Source of the DNA: an uncultured Dorea sp.
GTDB taxonomy: Bacteria; Bacillota; Clostridia; Lachnospirales; Lachnospiraceae
Length of the DNA: 55,536 nucleotides
NCBI GenBank assembly: GCA_910578455.1
Contig: CAJTQA010000020.1
Span: 1 to 55,536, forward strand
Direction: 5' to 3'
Both the position numbers and the translations under genes were made by a program. The notes beneath the pieces were generated by a model. It was not told the origin of the DNA and did no database searches. It worked only from the letters and a program-made list of their open reading frames with translations. Of the stretch, positions 27,937 through 35,594 are shown piece by piece. Every line of letters begins with the position of its first letter. Position 1 is the first letter of the stretch.

Positions 27937-30419
27937 TCTATCAACCCTTTCATATTTTCATGGATTTTTTTGCCGCAATCGCTGTTCCCTGCACCTTGTT
28001 TCCGATTTTTATTTTTTAGATTCCCTTCCAATATTTTTTTCAAATTTACATATCCTGATTCTGAAACGTATTGATTATATTCACGAATACCTCTAAGTAT
28101 TTCCCAATCATTTTGTTCCAAAAAATCATTTTCTTTTAAAGTCATTTCCACCTTCAAAGTTTCCATATTGACTGCATTAAACACATATAAGTTCCCAGTC
28201 AGATAAGTTGTCATTAAAATTTCATCTCCCGCCGGACATACTGAATATATACCTTCTTCTGCCGGAATCTTAACCATTTCTTCCGACTCAATATTTATCT
28301 TGTAAAAATAGGGTTCCGTCACTGAAAAATAGTAAAGATCCCCGTTTATTTTGCAAACACTTGATGATTCGTTTATTTTTCCCATTTTTTCCAAAATACG
28401 TGTACGGAGATCAAGCTTAGAAATAAAGCCGCTGCCATCTGGCCGCAGCCAAAGCGTCTCATCCTGATTTATTATATCTGCAAAACAATCTGCACTATCA
28501 GACGCATATGAAATAAATTCATACGATAGATCAATCAGGCTTATCCGGAGTATCCCCTTCGTTCCGGAACCGGGGCAATACAAACTGCCATTATATATGC
28601 ATCCGCTTAAAATATGAAAATCAAAATAATCTTCCTGATGCTTTACAATTTCTTTTATCCAATCCTCAATATAAATTATCTTATTTGACTCCGTATCCAA
28701 TTGCACAATCGTGTTCGCCCTGCCGCCATATAAGTAAATAAACTTCCCAAAGACTGAAATACCGCAAAATTTTCTCTCTATATCTTTTATATCTTCCTTT
28801 AATGCTACACTGCTAAATTCTTTTGAAACTTTATCATAAACGCCAATATACTTTGCATTGTGAGGGCAAAAGTACAATTTCCCGCCGTATTGTGCAATTC
28901 CGTAAAACAACCTGTATTCTTCCGGATTTTCATCCGGGAACTGCCCCATATACTTTATCTCAAACGTTTCCGGGTTTATCCGAAACAGCCCGTTAAATTC
29001 CCGTGCCGTTCCCCACACATACTCTCCGTCATAATAAAGCCTGTCCGTGACAAACCGTTTCCTGTAATCCAAAATATCTGCATTCTGCCGCAGCACAGGT
29101 TTCCATGTTCCCTGATACAAAAGCAGCAGGCTGCTGTAATCCCCATAATACGCATCACTCACAGCAAACGCCGCATGAAAATCAGGAGTATCATCATAGA
29201 TTCCCCATCCTTCTTTTCTATATGTGTCTGTGATTTCTTTATACTCTTCCCACAATTCAGGGCGCATGGACTCTATGGTTGCCTGTACTAACGGATGCGG
29301 CCTCCACAGCAATATACATGTTTCCCTGTTTTCGTAAAAAAACCGGAGGACGCTCCGTATCTTCCGGTTCATCTGTTCACCATATTGCAGCAGCGCATTT
29401 AAGCTTGTATTATAGAAAATAACCCGTTTCCTGCTCCCATCCGGTCTTTTGATAAGCCTTTCCCAGCTCTCCGGTATGTACAGTTTGTTCATGTCCTCAT
29501 TCGTCACCTTGTCATACTTCGGCGATCCTAAAGCAATAACTTTCTTTTCCCAAAATTCTCTGTCCATGCCCCGGTATGCAAGCAGTGCGCTGATAAGTGC
29601 ACGCCGGAAATTTTCAGACTGCACGATCACCTTGTCCGCATTCAATATGCCGGAAGTCACATATCTGGAGCAGAATTCAATCGTTGCCTTACTGTCTGGC
29701 ATTGCCGGTTCGTCGTATATACAATAAGGTACATACACTAACTGTTCCGTATAATCTTTCAATTTATAAGAATAATATTGCGGGTCAACGCTCGTCACAT
29801 AATTGTGTTCATCGTACGGGTTATGTATATATATGATATCCGGCCTTCTGTTTTCCAAATGATATGTATGGTAATCTACAATTTCCACATAATCCGGAAA
29901 CTTTTCGCCCTCATAATGGCACTGTCCAAGCGAATAATCAGAATTCCGGTCATAATACGGTATAGGTACAACGTATGCATCACAATCCGGGTCCTCTTTC
30001 GCCGCCTCCCAAATGCTCTCAAGGGAATCCCACATGCTTGCCTTATATGGCATAAATACGATTTCCAGCCTGGCTTTTATATCATTTTTTATACTGTTTT
30101 CAACCCTGATAAGCGCCTGGCGCAGCCTTTTATAAAGCTTATTTGCCTGGACCTCCTGATTTCCGCTTATCTGCTCATATAACTGATAGATGCTCTCACA
30201 GTACTCCTCCAGCAGTAAAACCGTATGCTGGTCTTCCCCTTCCGTTTTTTCTATGAGGCCTCCAAGCTCAATAGCGCCTCTCTGGCATTCGCCAAGTAAA
30301 TCTGCTGCCGGTTCATAATTCTTATTTTCGATATACTTTTTTAACTCATTATGTGCATCCGCAAGAAGTCTCACAAAATCTTCTGCCTGCTTTTTTTGAG
30401 CTTTTCTCATTCCACTCAC
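27933..30419 (-). CDS. CDP-glycerol glycerophosphotransferase-like protein with C-terminal beta-propeller
   Basis: 828 residues. About 1-100 is helical, possibly coiled-coil. About 110-455 looks like a divergent CDP-glycerol glycerophosphotransferase/TagF-type GT-B fold: VFMPYKASMWDS, IYHNP-like IYIHNPYDEHNY, VIALGSPKYDK, ILLWRPHPL and AFAVSDAYYGDYSSLLLLYQG. About 460-790 consists of repeated beta strands with alternating glycine and aromatic residues (YGGKLYF, FGKFIYLYGG, YNGSLYCPG, NGDLYYFS), consistent with a kelch- or WD-like propeller. The fusion is unusual. First gene of the operon proper, preceded by AAGGTGAG and a structured non-coding region. Substrate is probably a CDP-activated polyol made by 23504-24841. 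Confidence 0.68.
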   Translation of the reverse strand: MSGMRKAQKKQAEDFVRLLADAHNELKKYIENKNYEPAADLLGECQRGAIELGGLIEKTEGEDQHTVLLLEEYCESIYQLYEQISGNQEVQANKLYKRLRQALIRVENSIKNDIKARLEIVFMPYKASMWDSLESIWEAAKEDPDCDAYVVPIPYYDRNSDYSLGQCHYEGEKFPDYVEIVDYHTYHLENRRPDIIYIHNPYDEHNYVTSVDPQYYSYKLKDYTEQLVYVPYCIYDEPAMPDSKATIEFCSRYVTSGILNADKVIVQSENFRRALISALLAYRGMDREFWEKKVIALGSPKYDKVTNEDMNKLYIPESWERLIKRPDGSRKRVIFYNTSLNALLQYGEQMNRKIRSVLRFFYENRETCILLWRPHPLVQATIESMRPELWEEYKEITDTYRKEGWGIYDDTPDFHAAFAVSDAYYGDYSSLLLLYQGTWKPVLRQNADILDYRKRFVTDRLYYDGEYVWGTAREFNGLFRINPETFEIKYMGQFPDENPEEYRLFYGIAQYGGKLYFCPHNAKYIGVYDKVSKEFSSVALKEDIKDIERKFCGISVFGKFIYLYGGRANTIVQLDTESNKIIYIEDWIKEIVKHQEDYFDFHILSGCIYNGSLYCPGSGTKGILRISLIDLSYEFISYASDSADCFADIINQDETLWLRPDGSGFISKLDLRTRILEKMGKINESSSVCKINGDLYYFSVTEPYFYKINIESEEMVKIPAEEGIYSVCPAGDEILMTTYLTGNLYVFNAVNMETLKVEMTLKENDFLEQNDWEILRGIREYNQYVSESGYVNLKKILEGNLKNKNRKQGAGNSDCGKKIHENMKGLIE

Positions 30420-30429
30420 CTTACTGTCT

Positions 30430-30666
30430 GATTGCTTTCTTTATATTTTATTATCATAAGGATTATCGGGGCATCTTCTGCCTGTGCATCCGCTGCCAAA
30501 GGCGGCGGCCCACTTCGCTCCGCATAAGCTGCGATCCTGGCGTACCCGAAAGCCGTATATCCGGCTTAGCTAACGCCGACTTTTTGCTCTATGTCAATGT
30601 ACTTTCTCTGCGATCCGCCAGGCGGTAAAACAGCCTTCCGGCTATTCATTCTCAGATAAATACACA
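30430..30666 (-). ncRNA. Structured non-coding region downstream of the TnpB-like gene
   Basis: Between the TnpB-like stop and the propeller gene, the minus strand is markedly more GC-rich than its flanks and dense in hairpins: a stem with a GGAA tetraloop (30632-30643), AAGCCG paired with CGGCTT (30550-30567), a CCGC/GCGG stem with an inner GCC/GGC (30490-30508), and a 7-bp long-range pairing of 30616-30622 with 30536-30542 that encloses the second hairpin. TnpB guide RNAs normally derive from exactly this position, the 3' end of tnpB and beyond, on the same strand. I cannot name an RNA family. No good promoter for the operon was found in it. Confidence 0.45.
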
Positions 30667-31995
30667 TTAACCTACATATTTATGTTCTATATTTTTTGCG
30701 GAATTCAAAGCTATCGTAGTCTGCATCCCGCACCGCCCGCACAGGAATTCCTTTCCCTGCCTTATCCCGTCTCCGCCGCAGGCAGAACATTTATTTCCGG
30801 TTCCTTTAGAATTGATCTCAACCAATTCTATGGAATTCACTCTGCACTTATAAGCCAGGCGCCCTCTGATAAATCCTCTGAAACTCCTCGCCGCTTTTCT
30901 GTTTGCTGTTTTTGAATATATTTTTGTCCTGTTTTTTACAACAGGCCTGGTTATCACTATCCGGGCAGGCTTTTCTGTCTTTAGCATCCTGTTAATTTCT
31001 GAGTTAATAAATGTCTCTGTCCTGGATTTTTCTTTCTTTTTCTGTTTATCATATTTAAGCTTTCCAAGGTTATTGGTTTCGATATTCCCGGCCTTCTGCA
31101 AATCCCCATCCTTGGCGCACTGCTTATAGGCCTCATACATCCTCCGCCGCTCCCTGTTTTTACCTGCAAGCCGCTCTGTTTCAGGATTTATCAGCTCTCC
31201 TAAGCCTTCCCCATATATGTTTCCGTTGGACAAAGTAAACATATCCCTGTCGCCGATATAAACATACAAAGAATTAGTATAATCCCAGTGTTTTTTTATT
31301 TCTGTCTCAACAGGTATTGCAAGAATCACTGAATCTTTCCTGATGCCGACCCGTATCTGCCTGTCAAATATCCGGCCATCCTTCAGCGGTATAGACACTC
31401 TTTTCCGGGGAGTCCTGCTCACGACACATATTGCGCCGTCTCTGTAGGAATAACCGTTAGGAGACACCTTAAACCAATCTTCGCCCTCAGTTTCCGGAAT
31501 TGCCAATGTTCTCCTCGTAAGCCTTCGCAGTAAATTATTAAGCCGGTTTGTATCAATATCAAGACCTACGGCCTTTCTCGGCATCTCATATTCCTGATAA
31601 TTTAAAATGGACGCATATATATTTCCCATTTTCAGTACTGTTCTCAGGTAGAGCCTATCCTCCGTGCTCAAGCCCTCGTTGGCCGTTATTTTTTCATTAA
31701 TCTTATTTTTCGTGATTTCCCAGCTGCATTTAATATCCGTTACTGCATCGGCTATCGCCAGCTCGTAATATACCGACGGCAGATTCAGCTGCTCCCTCAG
31801 CCCGCAATGGCGCATTTCATTCAAAACACTGTACACTGGTGTCAGTCTGCCAAGACTCTTGACCCCTGAATATTTCCCGTATACATAATTCCTGACTTTG
31901 CAGTAATCTTTGGCAATCCCTTTCAGGAATTCCATCGTATCCTGCGGCAGGCTCTCGCTATGCTGCCATACCGTCTTTGTTACAGTATCTTTCAT
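30667..31995 (-). CDS. TnpB (IS200/IS605 OrfB) homologue with RuvC catalytic residues replaced
   Basis: Intact, about 442 residues from ATG 31995 (AAAGG upstream; GTG 32019 would give 450). Numbering here uses the GTG. The TnpB C-terminal architecture is clear: RuvC-I region ending FTLSNG (about 251-266), RuvC-II strand ARIVIT (352-357), the bridging helix FRGFIRGRLAYK, and a zinc ribbon with C411, C414, C427, C430 before LNSAKNI. The catalytic positions do not match: expected Asp of RuvC-I aligns with Y254, Glu of RuvC-II with T357, and Asp of RuvC-III with A437 (the other Asp of DRD is T435). No Y1 transposase (TnpA) is nearby. Likely nuclease-dead; may be an exapted RNA-guided DNA-binding protein. 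Confidence 0.75.
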   Translation of the reverse strand: MKDTVTKTVWQHSESLPQDTMEFLKGIAKDYCKVRNYVYGKYSGVKSLGRLTPVYSVLNEMRHCGLREQLNLPSVYYELAIADAVTDIKCSWEITKNKINEKITANEGLSTEDRLYLRTVLKMGNIYASILNYQEYEMPRKAVGLDIDTNRLNNLLRRLTRRTLAIPETEGEDWFKVSPNGYSYRDGAICVVSRTPRKRVSIPLKDGRIFDRQIRVGIRKDSVILAIPVETEIKKHWDYTNSLYVYIGDRDMFTLSNGNIYGEGLGELINPETERLAGKNRERRRMYEAYKQCAKDGDLQKAGNIETNNLGKLKYDKQKKKEKSRTETFINSEINRMLKTEKPARIVITRPVVKNRTKIYSKTANRKAARSFRGFIRGRLAYKCRVNSIELVEINSKGTGNKCSACGGDGIRQGKEFLCGRCGMQTTIALNSAKNIEHKYVG

Positions 31996-32090
31996 TATGC
32001 TTTGTGCCTTTCGGTTCACACGTATTGTTTTAAAATTTACTGGTAATCATAAGCATCTGTAGGAAATGGCTGACGATTCAGCATAAAGAT

Positions 32091-32118
32091 TTTCGCAGAT
32101 TTACTTAATCTGCGAAAA
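32091..32118. repeat. 28-bp inverted repeat, left copy (candidate recombinase site)
   Basis: Identical over 28 bp, in opposite orientation, to 33514-33541. Internally it is a dyad: 10-bp arm TTCGCAGATT, 5-bp centre TACTT, arm AATCTGCGAA. The asymmetric centre gives it direction. It begins only four bases after the integrase stop codon. The hairpin could also act as a weak terminator for the integrase, but no T run follows it on the minus strand. Confidence 0.8.
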
Positions 32119-32122
32119 GAAG

Positions 32123-33269
32123 TTATTTTATAGATATTTCCTGAAATTCCCGCTCCTTCTGACCACGAATCTGACCATAAAAGCTTGAAAGATTATTCAT
32201 ATGCCGCCGTTTGGCATCCATAGAAGGATGCACATAGCGATTTAAAGTGATTTGCACATCAGAGTGTCCGAGGATTTCACTTAAACTTTTCACGTCTACG
32301 CCTCTTTCAATGCAATTTGTAGAAAAGGTATGGCGGAGAACATGAAAATTTTTGTCTTCCATGCCCGCCTCTTTTAATATCTTTTTGAAATGATACTGGA
32401 CGGTTCTCGGCTCTAACGGCCTGTCTTCGCCAAACACATACTCCCTGTCGTTCCTGAGTTTTTCCAGAATCTCCAACACCGCATCAGACAAGGGAACTTC
32501 GCGCCGGGAACATTCACTCTTCGGCAATGTTTCTTTTAAAACGGTTAAGGTTTTATATCCTTCCACATAAAGGCGCTGTACGGTTCTGTTAACCGTAAGG
32601 GTACTGTTTTCCCAGTCTACGTCGCTCCATTTCAGGGCGCATAACTCCCCAAGCCTAAGCCCTGTAAACAGGCACAAAAGTACAACACTTTTAAAAAGAT
32701 CAGTCTCTTGGAAAAGTACCGAAACCAGTTTTTTCTGCTCATTTCGAGAGAGAGTTTTAACAGCTTTGAGCTGAATAGAGAAAGTGGTTTTTTTTTAACT
32801 CCGGCAATGTTATAGAATATTTTGCTGAAGAGAACTTTAAAATCTGGTTCAGCACACAATATATACTATTGCTGACACTCTCAGATAAATGATCAGAAAT
32901 CTTTTGAGATGAGATCGCGTCCGCTATTTCCAAAAGTGATGTATCTTTAAAGCAATGTTTAATGTGATGATGATAAATAATGCTATATTTATTGTAAGTT
33001 GACGGCTTACGGCAATTTTTTACCATTTCAAGCCATTCTTCTGCAATATCGGAAAACCTGACATTATATAAAACAGCGTTGTTTGCCGCCCCCAAAACAT
33101 CATTCGATAACATATTTTTTTGTGCGGCAAGTTTTTTACGCACTTCATCATAGGACGGGGCATATACAGAACGGTAAATTTTTTTCTTCTTTTCTTTGCT
33201 GTATATCATAAAACGCCCTTCCCAACGCCCGTCTTTCCTTTTCCTTATATTTTCTCCATGTCTTGCCAT
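32123..33269 (-). pseudogene. Tyrosine recombinase/integrase, frameshifted at a 9-A tract
   Basis: Tn916-type integrase. The first part (33269 to 32757, 170 codons) has the N-terminal arm-binding domain and core-binding domain. The second part (frame open up to the tract, ending 32123) has the full catalytic set: Arg in TGLRLGELC, Lys in PKSECSRRE, HVLRH, LGHSD, and Tyr in NRYVH. The two frames join at a run of nine A on the minus strand (32788-32796); removing one A gives a continuous product of 381 residues, LPELKK running into TTFSIQLK. The damage may be real, a slippage-type switch, programmed frameshifting, or a sequencing error. Strong AAAGGAGG site before the ATG. Confidence 0.85.
32788..32796 (-). 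repeat. Homopolymeric 9-A tract at the integrase frameshift
   Basis: Nine A on the coding (minus) strand at the exact point where the integrase changes frame. Eight A restores a full-length protein. Poly-A tracts of this length are prone to replication and transcription slippage, so mixed products are possible. Confidence 0.8.
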
Positions 33270-33281
33270 AATGCCTCCTTT

Positions 33282-33362
33282 TTATGCGTTCACAGTCCAG
33301 ACCCAGAAAGTGACCATGAATATGCCAGTGTTACTGCCTTTTGCAATGTAGTTTTCCATCAT
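33282..33362 (-). CDS. Small 26-residue ORF upstream of the integrase
   Basis: Starts ATGATG with AAAGG eight bases upstream and ends in TAA just before the integrase ribosome site, 12 bases from the integrase ATG. The peptide begins MMENYIAKG and ends in an aromatic-rich FWVWTVNA. It may be a leader peptide coupled to integrase translation. I do not recognise it, and it is too short to separate from chance by sequence alone; the good SD and tight spacing are the only support. Confidence 0.4.
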   Translation of the reverse strand: MMENYIAKGSNTGIFMVTFWVWTVNA

Positions 33363-33513
33363 TATATCAGCCTTTCTTATCGATATATGCATAAATTGCC
33401 ATTCGGGTAATTTTGTAAAAAGCATTGTTATTTGGATTAAGATATGATAAAGTAATGTCGATATAAATATGTGAAGTGTAAAATGGAAATAGACACAAGA
33501 AAGTCGCGGTTGA

Positions 33514-33541
33514 TTTTCGCAGATTAAGTAAATCTGCGAAA
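33514..33541. repeat. 28-bp inverted repeat, right copy (candidate recombinase site)
   Basis: Reverse complement of 32091-32118 without mismatch: arms TTCGCAGATT and AATCTGCGAA around AAGTA. Together the copies bracket about 1.4 kb holding the integrase, its leader ORF and its promoter region. Opposed orientation of the asymmetric centres predicts inversion, not excision. Around it, 33270-33694 holds only the small ORF, this site and the terminator at 33572-33623; no promoter in it meets consensus well. Confidence 0.8.
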
Positions 33542-33571
33542 TAAGATTACTAAAATATAAATCAAAAATAT

Positions 33572-33623
33572 AAAAAAAGATGTAAAGACTTATTTCTAAA
33601 GCTCAATAAGACTTTACATCTTT
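33572..33623 (-). terminator. Strong intrinsic terminator after the YczE-like gene
   Basis: A 19-bp stem with one mismatch (arms 33576-33594 and 33605-33623) and a 10-nt loop, followed on the minus strand by a T run that continues into more AT. It should stop transcription from deoD and the YczE-like gene, so the integrase/glycan region must have its own promoter. The plus-strand side (TTTATTTTG) may also terminate. Confidence 0.85.
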
Positions 33624-33694
33624 ATTTTGTTTAAAACCTTCGACAACCCAGGCCAACGCCTCCCCATCTTAAGCCTTTTCACCTTTTTGCTCTG

Positions 33695-34390
33695 TCAGCT
33701 CAATATGAACTTCTCCTCCAGCCATCCCAGCCTTGTATACGTCTCCAGATGCTTATCCATCCAGTTTCCGTACTTCCCGATCAAAAGCCCGTTTCCAAAA
33801 GCCAGCACCACCGTTCCCGGCCCGATGCCCACGACAGAGCCGAACATCAGGAAAGAAAACGCCGCTGCTATGACAAGGCACGTCAGGTCAAACCCTATTT
33901 TGAATGAAGAAAGCCTGATCCCAAACCGCCCGCTGATTCCTTTTACAAAAAATTCATAAACCTGGGGATAAAAGTAAGTCTTAAAATACAGCGCTACCCC
34001 AAGTGAATTAAGCAAAAACCCTACAATAAAATATACAATCCTTAAAGACAGCGGCAGCGCTCCCGGAAGAAACCTCCCCGGGTCAAAATGCGGAACCACC
34101 ATTCTCCAGAAGTCCAGCACCGCGCCGTAAACAATCCCTGACGCAAATGCAAAGAAATACATTGGCTTTACTTTTTTCATGACAATGCAGAACACAACAA
34201 ACAAAATTCCCTGCACGATATACTCTGCCTGCCCAAAGGTAAGCGCAGACACCTTTATGCTTACGATATAAGCCGGAGCCACCACCATCGACATGCCAAG
34301 GTCTGCCGCCGCAAGCATCGCCGTGGCAAATGAAAGCACGAACACTGCCGCCCCATAGATTCCTTCATTGCTCACCCTTATTTTCTTCAT
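33695..34390 (-). CDS. YczE/YitT-type integral membrane protein
   Basis: 231 residues with about five hydrophobic membrane-spanning stretches and the family's glycine-rich segments (ADLGMSMVVAPAY near 30-42; GSVVGIGPGTVVLAFGNG near 184-201). Members of this DUF161/DUF6198-like group are widespread in Firmicutes and of unknown function; a transporter or permease-like role is suspected. Five bases separate it from deoD, so the two form an operon, which hints at, but does not prove, a link to nucleoside use. Ends before the strong terminator. Confidence 0.72.
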   Translation of the reverse strand: MKKIRVSNEGIYGAAVFVLSFATAMLAAADLGMSMVVAPAYIVSIKVSALTFGQAEYIVQGILFVVFCIVMKKVKPMYFFAFASGIVYGAVLDFWRMVVPHFDPGRFLPGALPLSLRIVYFIVGFLLNSLGVALYFKTYFYPQVYEFFVKGISGRFGIRLSSFKIGFDLTCLVIAAAFSFLMFGSVVGIGPGTVVLAFGNGLLIGKYGNWMDKHLETYTRLGWLEEKFILS

Positions 34391-34395
34391 AAGCT

Positions 34396-35097
34396 CTACC
34401 CGATCTCAAGCGCAATCTCCATCATCTGGCGGAAACCTGTCTCGCGCTCCTTGGCGCTGAGAGCTGCCTCCTTGTAGAGATGGTCGGAGATTGTAAGGAT
34501 ACAGAGTGCTTTCTTCCCTGCCCGGGCCGCATTCATATAGAGCGCCGCAGCCTCCATCTCGACTGCCAGCACGCCCATCCTGCGGAAACGGTCATTAAAA
34601 TCCTTCCTGTCATTGTAGAACACATCGGAAGAAAGGACGTTCCCCACTTTCACGTTAGCCCCTCTCTTTCTTGCCGCCCCTACTGCCTTCTCCAAAAGAC
34701 CGTAATCCGGAATCGGCGCAAAGGTTCCCGGAATCTGATACTGGTCAGCATAGTTAGAGTTGGTGCACGCGCCCATAGCAATCACGATGTCCATCACGTT
34801 CACGTCGTCCTGCATGGCTCCCGCAGAACCCACGCGGATGATGTTATCAACATCATAAAAGTGATATAGCTCGTAGCTGTAAATCCCGATAGACGGCATC
34901 CCCATGCCGCCCCCCATTACGGAAATCTCCTTCCCCTGATAAGTTCCCGTATATCCAAGCATGTTCCGCACTTCGTTAAAGCATACCGGATTTTCAAGGT
35001 ATGTCTCCGCGATATATTTTGCCCGCAGAGGATCTCCCGGCATTAATACTGTCTTTGCAATCTGTCCTTTTTCAGCCGCATTATGTGGTGTTCCCAT
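34396..35097 (-). CDS. deoD: Purine nucleoside phosphorylase
   Basis: Phosphorolysis of purine (deoxy)nucleosides for salvage. 233 residues, matching hexameric DeoD enzymes, with the phosphate-site GDPLRAKYIAE, substrate-site GMGMPSIGIYSYEL and the VEMEAAALY motif that binds ribose. ATG 35097 is chosen because GGGAGGG lies eight bases upstream and MGTPHN is the usual DeoD start; twelve codons of open frame upstream lack support. Uridine phosphorylase is excluded by the DeoD-specific N-terminus. Confidence 0.93.
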   Translation of the reverse strand: MGTPHNAAEKGQIAKTVLMPGDPLRAKYIAETYLENPVCFNEVRNMLGYTGTYQGKEISVMGGGMGMPSIGIYSYELYHFYDVDNIIRVGSAGAMQDDVNVMDIVIAMGACTNSNYADQYQIPGTFAPIPDYGLLEKAVGAARKRGANVKVGNVLSSDVFYNDRKDFNDRFRRMGVLAVEMEAAALYMNAARAGKKALCILTISDHLYKEAALSAKERETGFRQMMEIALEIG

Positions 35098-35209
35098 GTT
35101 ACAATCCCTCCCATATATCTTTTTTCTTATCATACCATATACCGCGGCATATTCTCCACTACTTTTTCAGCTATCGCCGGAATTGACTGCAGCCCTCTCA
35201 AAAAGACGC

Positions 35210-35241
35210 AAAAAAAGAGCCCTCTTAAACTTTCGGACTCT
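35210..35241 (-). terminator. Intrinsic terminator after yajC
   Basis: On the minus strand, a 7-bp stem including one G-U pair (arms 35235-35241 and 35216-35222) is followed by about seven T residues. It lies 40 nt after the yajC stop and separates the tgt-yajC unit from deoD. Confidence 0.65.
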
Positions 35242-35282
35242 TCCCTCTCAGCTTTCCTGACCGTAAAAATTCCGCAGAGCTC

Positions 35283-35594
35283 TTACTCTGCCACAGACGC
35301 CTTCTCCACCTGAGCGATGGCAGCTTTCTGCATCGGGATGCGGCAGTTTCTGTTGCTTCCAAACTCCACGATGACATCCCCGTCCGTGATATCGATGATC
35401 ACGCCGTAAAACCCGCTGGTAGTAAGTACGGTATCGCCTACCTCCAGATCCGCAAGCATTGCCTGTACCCTCTTCTGCTCCTTCTTCTGAGGCCTCAAAA
35501 AGAGAAAGTAAAAACCTGCGAAAATCGCTGCATAAAGCACGAATATAAATATACCGCTGGGAGCGGCTGCATTCTGCGCTGCTAAACTAAACAT
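35283..35594 (-). CDS. yajC: Preprotein translocase subunit YajC
   Basis: 103 residues: a single N-terminal membrane segment (about 12-33) ending in FLRPQKKEQKR, the family signature, then a small cytosolic domain with LEVGDTVLTTSGFYGVI. YajC associates with SecDF at the translocon. The ATG at 35594 follows GGAGGA by seven bases. It lies downstream of tgt in the same direction, the classical tgt-yajC arrangement; secD and secF are not next to it here. Confidence 0.93.
   Translation of the reverse strand: MFSLAAQNAAAPSGIFIFVLYAAIFAGFYFLFLRPQKKEQKRVQAMLADLEVGDTVLTTSGFYGVIIDITDGDVIVEFGSNRNCRIPMQKAAIAQVEKASVAE

Noticed and set aside
30430..31995. An active IS200/IS605 element
   Set aside because: No TnpA-type Y1 transposase, no recognisable ends, and the TnpB RuvC residues seem lost.
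32091..33541. The two 28-bp repeats as attL/attR of an integrated mobile element
   Set aside because: att sites left by integration are direct repeats. These are inverted and enclose only the integrase, so excision is not predicted.
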